Positions 34,095 to 43,221 of a DNA stretch of 64,000 nt are shown here, piece by piece. A program made the translations under genes and the position numbers. The notes under the pieces are model-generated. The model made no database searches. It was not told the origin of the DNA and saw only the letters and a program-made list of their open reading frames with translations. Position 1 is the first letter of the stretch. Each line of letters begins with the position of its first letter. Source of the stretch: Porphyra umbilicalis (taxonomy: Eukaryota > Rhodophyta > Bangiophyceae > Bangiales > Bangiaceae); contig KV918826.1 in the NCBI GenBank assembly GCA_002049455.2, positions 229,938 through 293,937 on the forward strand, given 5' to 3'.

Positions 34095-34884
34095 GCGCGA
34101 GGCTGTCGTGGGCTCCCCCTTGACGGTGGGCCTGCTGGCGGCTTGGTGGCCATTTTATTGTTCGTTTGGCATTGTTTCGCTCTTGTTTGCATTGGTTGCC
34201 TGGGTGTGTTTTATGGTTTTCCTATGAGCATGTTGACGTCGACGGTGGGGCTGTCGACATAGGAGGTTGTATATTTTTTTGGCCTCCGCCTGCACGTTCC
34301 CTCCCCATCGGCTACTGCGCAGTAGTCGGGCGAGCCCAGGCCTGGCTTCTCAAGTGACCCATCACCAACACACGGAAGTGAACTGCCTCTGTAGTCGGGC
34401 CTAACATTACGTTTGCTCTGGTTCGACTGCTGCAATGCGGTGATCGTCACGGTCTTTTCCAAGCCTGCAGGGGATGTCGAGAAACGCGGCCAGCCGCGCT
34501 CTTTTCCGACCCGGCAGGGGATGTTGAGAAACGCTGCAGCCGCGCTCATTCGAGTCCACAAGTGTGAGCCGGTGGGCCACTGAGCGAGATGGGGGAGAGC
34601 AGCCGAAGGCTTGCGCAGGAAGCAACGGAGCACGTCGCCCCCACACGGCAGGCGCTGTGGCACGTCTCCGAGCGCCGAGGCGGCGCTCCATTTCATTTCC
34701 ACGCGGGACCACGAGGCGGTTGTGAAAAAAACGGCGTGGCCTGCGGCGCGGTCAACAGCCACCCGACCCCCCGGCAAGAAGCAGAAGGAGAACAACCCAC
34801 GTGGCGCGCTGCAAGTAGAAGAGAATCAAAGTTACACAGCGCTACAAAAGTCAAACCACCCAACCACCCCACCGAGTCATTTTT
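34095..34884. other. Intergenic, convergent 3' regions
   Basis: This lies between the small gene (+) and RCC1-like gene B (-). It contains a two-copy 47-bp tandem duplication at 34467-34560 (GCAGGGGATGT[C/T]GAGAAACGC...) and a T-rich tract after 34140. No gene is seen. Confidence 0.6.
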
Positions 34885-36312
34885 CTAAGGTGGACAGGAC
34901 ACCTTGCGGAGGATGAGCCTCTCCCGCGGCTCACAAAACACGAGTGCCTCGGAGGGCGTCGACGCGCCCGGCGCTGGCGTCGGCGTCGGCCCGAGGAGGG
35001 TCCACACAGGCACCGTGTCGGTCGAGCACCGGCACTCCCCGTCCGCGTCCCAGGTGAAGCCTGAACAGTCGGGCACGGTGCACATGCCCGTCCCCGTCGA
35101 GCTGTCGTTGCGCGCAAACGCCACGCACGTGCCCGTCGATGCCAGCTGACTGCACCCGACGGTCGTTGGCGCCAGCTGCTCGGGCGGGAAGCACTCGGCG
35201 TGCTCACAAAAGCCCCAACACTGCGTCGACGAGTCGGCCACGCGGATGCCGCACACGTGCTGCGCGCCCGCGGTGATGTAGCTAAACTCGGTCGTGGTGG
35301 GCGTCGTGGGGAAGAAGCTCGAGATGATGCGGCCCCAGCAGACGGGCGTGCGGTCCGAGCGGAGCGCGCAGCTAAAGCCGCTGCCCGATGCGACCGACCC
35401 GGGGCCAGTTTGGAAGTCGCTGCCGGTTGGGATGGACGACGGGTCCGTCACCACCCGGCCGGCCGACCCCCAACAGTGCAGCACGTCCCCGTTGGTCGCC
35501 GTGCCGACGCCGCACACGTGGTCGCTGCCAGCCACAATCGTGGAGAAGGCAACGCCCTCCCGGTTGTCAAACGACGGGTCCGTCACGTCCTTGGTGTTCT
35601 CAAACGCGTCAAAGTCGCCCGACGACCCAAACGTGCCGTCGCAGTTGACCCGCCCCGCGCGGGTGCGGGAGCAGGTGAAGGAGTCGCCAACGGTCACGTC
35701 GACCACCGGATCGTCGGAGCTGCCAATGTAGGAGGGCGTGAGGAAAGACTCGTTGCCGCGGCTGCTCGTCACGCCATTGCCCCAGCACACTGGGCGGACG
35801 CTGCTCTCAAACTCAGTCGTCTCCTCGTCCGAGAGCGTCGACCGCGGCGCCTGCGCGTCAAAATCCCAAAAGTCAAAGTTCGCTGTCAACCCACACACGT
35901 GCTGCGCGCCCGCCGACAGCTGCAGGTACGACTGGTTGGTGAGCGCGCCGGCAATGCGCGCGTCTGACGACGCGTCCTGCCCGCGGCACACCACCGACAG
36001 GTTGGCCGACAGCAGGAGGCACGCCACATTGTTCCCGGCGGCGATGGAGTAGACGTCGAGCGACGCCACGTCCTCAGTGCTGAACGGCCGCACCGTCCCC
36101 CACACGTACACGGTGCCGCCTTCGATGCCCGTTGAAAACTCTCGGCCGAGGCTGAGCGACCCAAACGCGGGCGTCACCTGCGCCTGCACACGGAGGGCGC
36201 CAAGGGTGCAGAGCGTCATCCAGAGCAGCGCCGCGACAGCAACGGCTGGCCTCCCCAGGGCGGCGGGGAGCCCCGTCCGCACCGCAAACGGCCGCGCCGG
36301 TCGGACGACCAT
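34885..36312 (-). CDS. Secreted RCC1-like repeat protein B
   Basis: A 475-residue extracellular repeat protein, paralogue of the one at 14698-16175. ATG 36312 opens a signal peptide (ALGRPAVAVAALLWMTLCTLGALRVQA) cleaved before QVTPAFGSL. An upstream in-frame GTG adds nothing conserved. About six RCC1-type repeats carry paired Cys and Trp-Gly motifs (AGAQHVCGIR...STQCWG). The C-terminus has the Cys-rich CTVPDCSGF...GECRC segment, the PTPTPAPG hinge and LVFCEPRERL. The frame is intact, so it serves as the reference for the broken paralogue A. Third positions are GC-rich but G/C runs are shorter than in A. Confidence 0.88.
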   Translation of the reverse strand: MVVRPARPFAVRTGLPAALGRPAVAVAALLWMTLCTLGALRVQAQVTPAFGSLSLGREFSTGIEGGTVYVWGTVRPFSTEDVASLDVYSIAAGNNVACLLLSANLSVVCRGQDASSDARIAGALTNQSYLQLSAGAQHVCGLTANFDFWDFDAQAPRSTLSDEETTEFESSVRPVCWGNGVTSSRGNESFLTPSYIGSSDDPVVDVTVGDSFTCSRTRAGRVNCDGTFGSSGDFDAFENTKDVTDPSFDNREGVAFSTIVAGSDHVCGVGTATNGDVLHCWGSAGRVVTDPSSIPTGSDFQTGPGSVASGSGFSCALRSDRTPVCWGRIISSFFPTTPTTTEFSYITAGAQHVCGIRVADSSTQCWGFCEHAECFPPEQLAPTTVGCSQLASTGTCVAFARNDSSTGTGMCTVPDCSGFTWDADGECRCSTDTVPVWTLLGPTPTPAPGASTPSEALVFCEPRERLILRKVSCPP

Positions 36313-38224
36313 GGTGGCGGGCGCGGGCAGATGACACACGCGCAGTCGGTCGAACCGCAGCAGGGGCCCGCCCGTCGACGTCGGTCGTTCCCCCCTTCAA
36401 GGCCTCGCCTACCCACCCGCGGCGGCAAGACGACGGCGGGGGGGACGGAGGAAGGAACTCGACCACGAAGACCTGCCCGCGTGGGGTTGTGTGTGGAGGA
36501 GCCGGCGGCGCGGACCACAATGCACGCGGCGGCGTACCCTTCACCCCAACCCTCCGCCCCGCCCGCCGCCGGCCCAGTGAGCACCACCGGGAGCGCTTCC
36601 ACGCGCACTGGCGAGGGCCAGGCAGAGGCCACCCAGCAAGCCCCGTCGCCCGAGCCGCGCGCCGTACGAGGGATGGCACGCGGTACAAAACCCGGGAAGG
36701 CCTCCCACAATACGCAAGGGGGTGCCCCACGAGGCCAGCAGGAACAGCAAAGGAACCAAAGGTACACACACACGCGTGACGCACGAGCCAGCAGGCAGCA
36801 GAAACCAGCACGGTCTGGCGGAATCCCTGCCACGCCCCATCCACCGTGGGTACCGCTGCGCTCGCCACGGCGCAGGCGCCGCAGCCGGCAAAGCAGCCAC
36901 CCTCCCCCACCCCCCGCCTACCGCCCATCCCACCCCACCAGGAGGAAGCCCCACTTACACCCCCTCTGGCAGGGGCGGTCGCGCGACGCAGGCGTTGGTC
37001 TCGGCCGCCCTCGCACACCCCCCCCCCGCCCCCATCATCCGGGAACGAACACGCGGCGACGGGAGTGGCCTGGAAGCGGGCGCCGGCGCGGCTGGAGCGC
37101 CATACGGCGCGGCGCTGCAGGCGACGCGGCGCTCGGCCAGCGCCGGCGCTGCCGTCTGTCAGTCGGCCCCGATGGCACGGCCATCGTCACGAAAGAACGC
37201 GGCCGGCAGCGCCCGGCAGGCGGCGCCGCGCCAGCCACGACGACATTGTCAGCGGCGGCTTGCGGCAATGCGGAAGGGCGGCCAGCGTCCAGCGGCCAGC
37301 GGCGAGCGCGCCGGGGTGGGTGCGGGGAGGGCGGACGACGGCGACGAGTGGCCACTGGCGGCGTTGGTGGTGCCGCCGTAGAGGTGCGGCACCAGGAACG
37401 AAATATTGTCGGACCTCGAACGGCGTACACGTGTACGAACATAGAAGTACATGCGAAGTGCCAGTTAGGATAAATACAACTAGTGTTCGAAGTACTATGG
37501 AGGAACGGACAACAAGAAAAAGATAGACACGAGGAAGAAGTCAAACGCCGACCGCCTGCCGACGTTGTGTGCAGGGGCGCACCACGACAGACGGACCAAC
37601 GTACTCTCCGCGACTGCCGCGACTGCCGCGACTGCCGCGACTGCCGCGACGCTCTTCAAGACGCCGTTCCACACCACCGCACCACCGTGTCCCCCACGCC
37701 GACCCCCCGCCACACCCGTGCCGCTCCCCAGTGCACGACCCCTCACCACCGCGGGCGGGATCGCGAGCGGCGGGCCCGTTGCCCCCGGCCTGCTGTTGGC
37801 GGGTGACACCCCCTCCCGCCGGCGCTTGGGCGCTCGGTTTGGTCCCGGTCACCCAAGCGCGCTCCGTTTGGTCCCGGTCAACAACAAGAACACAAAAGGC
37901 CACAGACGTCCTGCAGACGCCTCTGTCGCTCGCCGCACCCGTGCGGATACGACAACCCCGACGCCGGGTAGCGTCGGCCGGGACGGCCGCCCGCTGCAGG
38001 CCTCCGGCCAGACTGGGCGGCAGGTCAACCGCCCGTCCACCCACCCACACGGCTCGGGGCCATGGCGGACGCGCCCGCCCATCCCCCTCCACCCACGACG
38101 CGGCCCCGACCCGCGTCGGGCGCCTCGGCTCACAGCGGTCCGTCCACCGAGGAGCGGCGCGGTTATTGCCCCCCCCCCTCCGTGGCGCCGGCACCATCCC
38201 CCCCCCCCCCCCCCTCCCCCCCCC
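36313..38224. other. Intergenic, repeats, no supported gene
   Basis: Upstream region of RCC1-like gene B and downstream of the nitrilase. It contains a nine-base tandem array CCGCGACTG (37608-37660, nearly six units) and a short direct repeat TTTGGTCCCGGTCA (37837 and 37867). Frames around 36700-37380 are open but carry no recognisable domain. Confidence 0.45.
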
Positions 38225-39062
38225 CAGTGCACGACCGTCACGGGCGCGGTCGGCCCGTCGACGGCGTGCCCATGTCCCCGGGGCATGCGGCGCCCCCCCC
38301 CCGGCGGCAGCTCGACGAGCGTCACGCCCGGGGCGTCCCCCCCCAGATCGGCGAGAACCCCCCCCCACGCGTCCACGGCGAGGGCGTGGCCCCAGCTGGT
38401 GCGCCCCCCCCCCCCCCCCCCGGCGCGTGGTCCCCCACCTGCGCGGCCGCCACCACCGGCACCCCCCCCTCAATCGCGCGCGCGCGGAGGAGCACCTCCC
38501 AGTGGTCCCGCCCCGTCCCGACCGCAAACGCCGACGGGACGAGGAGGAGGTCCGCCCCCGCCCCGACGAGCGCGCGGTACATGCCCGCAAAGCGCACGTC
38601 GTAGCACGTTGACAAGCCGACCGCGCCGACGGGCGTGTGGGCAACGACGACGAGCGCGTCGCCCGGGGTGATCGTGTCCGACTCGCGAAAGGCGGTGCCG
38701 TCGGGGAGCACCGCGTCAAAGAGGTGCGCCTTGCGGTAGGCGCCAACGATGGCGCCCGCCCCGTCGACGAGCGCGTGCGTGTTGTACACGCGCCCGCCGT
38801 CGCGCTCGTGGAAGCCGCCGAGGGACAACCACACCCCGTGGCGCGCCGCGAGGGCGCGGTAGCGGCCAAAGAGGGGGCCGTCCAGCGGTTCGGCGACGGC
38901 CGCCGACGCGCCCGCGCGGGGGGGCATAAACGCAAAGCACTCGGGGAGGGCGACGAGGGCGGCGCCGCCGGCAGCGGCGGCGGCGACCGCGGCTGCGACC
39001 GCGTCAAAGTTGTCGTCGACCGACGCGGTCGACGTTAGCTGCGTGAGGGCGACGAGCGGCAT
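38225..39062 (-). CDS. Carbon-nitrogen hydrolase, Nit1/Nit2-type amidase, frame broken
   Basis: Nitrilase-superfamily amidases hydrolyse small amides; the closest types are deaminated-glutathione amidase (Nit1) and omega-amidase (Nit2). The full catalytic triad is visible in order: E in LPECFAF, K in YRKAHLFD and C in GLSTCYDVRF. VYNTHALVDGAG, RESDTITPGD and RAIEGGVPVVAAAQVGDH are family stretches, the last closest to Nit1. ATG 39062 opens MPLVALTQLTST. After the AAQVGDH motif the frame is lost in an 18-C run (38404-38421). The next frame gives the expected GHALAVDAWGGVLADLG. One added base repairs it. The true C-terminus is unclear because more C runs follow, so the end given is approximate. 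Probably cytosolic; no targeting signal is seen. Confidence 0.82.
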
Positions 39063-40286
39063 GGTGGGGGGGGGGGGGGGGGGCCCGCCGCCGGCGCGGT
39101 GCGGCGGGGGAAGGGGGGGGGGGGGGCGCCGCCGCCGGCGCAGTGGCGGGGGGGGGGGGGGGGGGGCGGGGCGCGCCCGCCGGTGTAGTGGGGGGGCGGG
39201 CGGGGGGGCGCGCCCGCCGGCGCAGTGGGGGGTCGGGGGGGGCGGCCGCACGGGGGTGGGCCCTCGCGGCGGGCGGGGGCGGGCCACGGACCGGGCGCCG
39301 GCGCACGCCGCGGCGGCCGGCGGGCAAGAAGGCACAAGGGTGGGGGCGTCGGGCGACGCCGTGCAAAAAAAAAAAAAAAAAAAAAAAAAAGGCGGAAAAA
39401 CCAGCCGGGGCCGTGGCGACGGACGCGTAGCGCCAGACGCGGCGGCGGCGGCGCGGCGGCGCGGGTGCACCGCGCGGCCGCGCCGCGGGCGCGGCGGGGC
39501 CGGCGGGGCGGGCCCGCCGCCGCGCCCCGCCACGCGCCCGTGATCCGCGCGGCGGCGGCCGCGGCGTTCCCCCCCCCCCCCCCCCCACGCCCGCGCGCGG
39601 CGCGGCGCGGCGACCCCCCCCCCCCGCGCCGCCGCCGCGCCCCCGCTCCCCCGCCCGCCCGCCCGCCCGCCCGCCTGCCCGCGCACACCGCCGCCGCCGC
39701 GTTGCCGGGTGGGCGCGCGCCCCCCCCGCCCCCCCCCCTCCCCCCCCCATGCGTCGGCGCCGCCGCGCAGCGTCGGCGGCGCGGCACGCACGGGCGGGCG
39801 GGCGGCGGCGGGCGGGGGCGGGGGTGTGTGCCCCCCCGCTGGCGTCCGCGGTTGGCCGCGGGGGGGGGGGGGGGGGGGAGGAGGGGGGGGGGGGGGGGTG
39901 CGGGCGCACGCCCCGCGCGACCCCCCCGCGCCCGCGGCCGCGGCACCGCCGCCCGTGGCGGCGGCGGCGGCGGCGGACGCGGCGGCGGACGCGGCGTGGG
40001 GCCGATGGCGGGGACGCGGCCGCCGCCGCCGCCGCCGCGCGGCCGCCGCCGTGGGGGGGAGGGCGCTGCCGCCGCGGGGGGGTACCGCCGCCGCCCCCCC
40101 GCCCGCGCGGCTGGCGCGCGCGGCGTTTCCCCCCCGCGCCCCGGCGGCAGCGTCACGGGCGGGGCTGGTCGGACCGCCGCCCGGCCGTGACGGTCGCCCG
40201 CCGGTGGGCGCGTGGCGGGGAGGCGGACGCGGTCGGGAGGGCAGAGCCGTTTAGGACGGGACCGGTCGGTACGTACGGTACTGGGG
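39063..40286. other. Extremely GC-rich spacer upstream of nitrilase
   Basis: Multiple G or C runs of 10-20 bases (39063-39083, 39569-39586, 39859-39898) surround a single pure A tract. Open frames on both strands are compositional. It should contain the nitrilase promoter. Confidence 0.6.
39365..39390 (+). repeat. Poly(A) tract, 26 bases
   Basis: Twenty-six consecutive A residues sit about 300 bp upstream of the nitrilase start, on the strand opposite to the gene, in sequence otherwise over 80% GC. It could be a nucleosome-excluding poly(dA:dT) promoter element or the tail of a retroposed transcript. No coding match is visible to its left. Confidence 0.95.
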
Positions 40287-40398
40287 ATGGCTCGAATCCT
40301 GCATGCTCTTGAGGAGCTATCTGGCAGCAGAGAAGCGCCAACAAGCGCCATGCAAGAAAAAAGCACTTTTTGGTCTATCTCTGCGAGGCCCGCCTCGA
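40287..40398. other. Left flank of CACTA-2, possible coding remnant
   Basis: On plus, ATG 40287 opens MARILHALEELSGSREAPT, which runs into the transposon. After removing the element and one CGA it would continue in frame to a stop at 46787. On minus, the frame from 46889 also crosses the repaired site. Strand cannot be decided. Confidence 0.3.
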
Positions 40399-40560
40399 CC
40401 CTACAAGGAAAATAACCGCGATATCGGGGGTGAAGTGGGGGCTCAAAATCGCTGGTAGGACCCCCCCTCACGGGTTCTCTGAGGCATGCCAGAACCCGCG
40501 ATATCGGAACTTCTGGCTGACCATAATCGCGGTTTTTTCCGCGATTTTCTGGTCGCGATC
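40399..40560 (-). repeat. CACTA-2 left TIR and subterminal repeats
   Basis: Terminal inverted repeat 40399-40430, then CCGCGATATCGG-type motifs at about 40416 and 40498, and inverted AATCGCGG with CCGCGATTTTCTGG at 40526-40550. These are the presumed binding sites for the element's own accessory protein. Confidence 0.82.
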
Positions 40561-40685
40561 GGTGGCACTTTGATTTGCTGAGAGGCCTCCACGTGTTCTG
40601 CGTCATTGGCCCAGAGAGCATCTCAGAGCACATTCTCAACCACAGCTTTCAGCCAGCTTGTATTGGAATATCCGATTGTTTACAG

Positions 40686-42403
40686 CTATCTACTAATGCT
40701 AGCAAAGAAATCCTCGGCGGTCCTGGTGGCCGGGGCGTCCCCACGCCGCGTTGCGCCCGCGTGGCCACCCGCACCACCGCGGGCGCGGATGCCGTCCCCG
40801 CCCCCTCCCCCTCTCATTCCCCTCGCGTCCGGGCTTGCACCGACGGCCAAGCCTGTAATGACCTGACCCGCACCGGCGGCGCCGGTTGGCGAACGACCTG
40901 GCATCGAGCCGGTGCTGGTCGCGTCGGCCCTAGTGCCGGCCCGAGCAGGGCGCACAGTGTCGGCGCTCGCACCGACCCGAGAGGGGCTCGTCCCTCCGAG
41001 GGCAAGCGAGGGTGTCGACGAAGCGGGTGCATCCTCAGAGCAGCAGCGTGCGTGCACGTGCGCCGCCTTGTTGTTGATCGCGCGGGAAAGCAGGGCACAC
41101 GCCCCCCAGGAACGCACACAGGCCGCCAAACGCGGCTCGTGCAGCTCCACGTAGGTGATTGCCTGCTCCATGTCCTGCGAGTGCTGATAGCCCCACGTGA
41201 GGTAGCTGGTGAAGTACTCTTTGACTGCCGCCCGCACGATTGAACGGACAAACAGCACGCGGTCGGGGGGGATACCGACGGCGTCGTTTCCGAATACGGG
41301 CATCTTGTTCACTGGCGGCGGCGGTGCCGCCAGTGTTCGAGCGACCGCATGCGGGTCGGCGGGCAGGTCAAACCCGCCGCGGCCGTTCGTGTGGGCCCGA
41401 CCGCGGCGCGGTTGTCGGCAGCGGCAGGGGGTCTCGGTCGCCCCTCCCCCTGTGCTGCTTGCGGCGGGAAGTCGCGACGGTCGCGGCAGATGCGCGCGCC
41501 GTCGCGGGCCAGGCAAAACTGGAGGGGCTGGCGCGGGGGGTGCCTGCCGTCCGCCGCTTGACGTAGCCAGGGCCCCGCCCGTGGCGTTGCCCTCCAGCCT
41601 GCTTGTCGCCTCCGGCCGAGGCCCGCGCGCCGGGGATCCCGGCGTTCCACCCTGTCGACGTCCACTTGAAACGGGCGGGCCCGACCCGGGCAGAGCCCCC
41701 GAGCCAGACCCGCGCCGCGCGGTAGCGCGTCCCCCACTTGGCGCAAGCGGGCGCGAATCCGCCAACGAAATTTCATCCGTGGCATGACCGTCCGAGTCGC
41801 CCGCCCGAATGGAATCCAGTCTCGCCGCCGGAGCCCTAGTCCCTTGCACTGGCAATAAACCTCCCAATGGGAGCCTCGCGTGGCGGGCCGCCGCTCTGGG
41901 GGGTGGCACCGGCGCCCTCTTCGGCGGCGGCCGCGGAGGAGCCCGGCGAGGCGGCTGGGTACGATGCGCCTGCAAAGCCGCTCTCGCTGGAGATGGGGGC
42001 GTTCGACGAGAAGGTGACATAGCGGGTGAAGGTGAGGATGGGCGTTGCGCCGCCGTTCTTGAGGAAGCGCGCCGACGAATAGGACGATGGGCAACGTCTT
42101 CGGCGTCACCATCATCGGCTGCAAGGACGGAAAAAGCAGCGGCAGCCGCCGCTGCTGCAGCGACACTGGCTTCTAAGTCTGAAAACGAAAACCATGCTCA
42201 AAACGCGGCCAAAAAGAAAAGCAGCACAATAGTGTTAGCGGAAAAATAACACCGGGGGCCGGACACGCTACGCGGTCGTCGCGGCTATACTAACAACTCA
42301 ACAGCAGGTACAGGAGAAGGAAAGTACAAACAATACAACAAGAAGAGCTCACAAACGTACGATCTTGAGCCACCTCGCGCGTTCGTTTGCGAGTAGACGG
42401 CAT
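40686..42403 (-). CDS. CACTA-2 accessory protein (TnpA-like), one intron
   Basis: Exon 1 (42403 down to 42361) encodes MPSTRKRTREVAQD. The intron (42360-42179) has a GTACGT donor and a TTTTCGTTTTCAG acceptor and is phase 1. Exon 2 runs 42178 down to 40686. The total is 511 residues. The N-terminus is basic, followed by low-complexity Ala/Pro/Arg sequence. The core PPDRVLFVRSIVRAAVKEYF, then EQAITYVELHEPRLAACVRSWGACALLSRAINNKAA, matches the CACTA-1 protein. The tail TAEDFFASISR also matches. Identical intron position and phase prove common descent. The low-complexity middle differs completely. No known domain is recognised; a subterminal DNA-binding role is inferred. Confidence 0.85.
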
Positions 42404-43221
42404 AGTATTCTGTGTCAGCCTGACACAAAGGTGCTGTTAGAAGCTTACGTGGACCGTACGGTCCCGAGCGGCGGACCCGACGGGGCGGGGAAACCAAAGG
42501 GAAAGTGATGGCAAAGGTACGTCTGGAAGCAAACACACAGGCGTGGTGCGTGGTGGAACAATCAATCCGGGCAGGGGACGGGGGACGGAGAAGCGATCGG
42601 GATGAGGTGGAATGTGTAGGAAGGTGGGCGGGGGGGTGACGAGGGCGGACAGGATCTCGACAGAAAGCGGCGACGTGAGGGTGTGGGCGGGCTGGTGGGA
42701 GCGTGTGCCAAGTCCCAGCGTGTGGTCGTGTGGCAGGACAGCGTGTGGCTTTGGTCCCAGCGGGTGGTCGTGTGGCAGGACAGCGTGTGGCTTTGGTGCG
42801 ATCACGGTGGCCCACTGAGTGAAACCTCCAGCCCGCTCGCTGGAAGTACGCACTTAAGCTTTCTGCAGCCAATTTCTGAGACACCAGATAAATACAGCGA
42901 TCCAGGAGCAAACCTGTGCCCAACCGTGACAGGTGAGTGCATAGCTCGGCTCTGACGTTTCGGTGGGATTGCTCCGCGAATGCACATTAGTCGCCACGCA
43001 TCGCTGATGCAGTCAAATGCATGATCCTCGACCCCCGTTCTGGGGAGGGAGTCATCAACGGGTCCGCCTCCGTCGTTTCCACGACGCTTTGGATCATCCG
43101 AAGGGACGCCCGGCCACTCTGGCAACAGACCACCGCAATATTGGGTCACCCCGCCCTTTTTATGAGCACCCTCTTGTCTGGTCACACCCAATACATCCAT
43201 GCTCCTAGATCAGAGAGACGA
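42404..43221. other. CACTA-2 intergenic leader
   Basis: Between the transposase and accessory genes, 818 bp. It includes a two-copy 42-bp tandem repeat (42712-42795, GTCCCAGCG[T/G]GTGGTCGTG...) ending in a partial third unit. No frame of interest is seen. Confidence 0.6.

Noticed and set aside
37608-37660. CRISPR-like array
   Set aside because: Nine-base head-to-tail units without spacers are a simple minisatellite; the host is a eukaryote.
40287-40330. tRNA-like GGCTCGAATCC
   Set aside because: No matching acceptor or anticodon stem can be folded around it.
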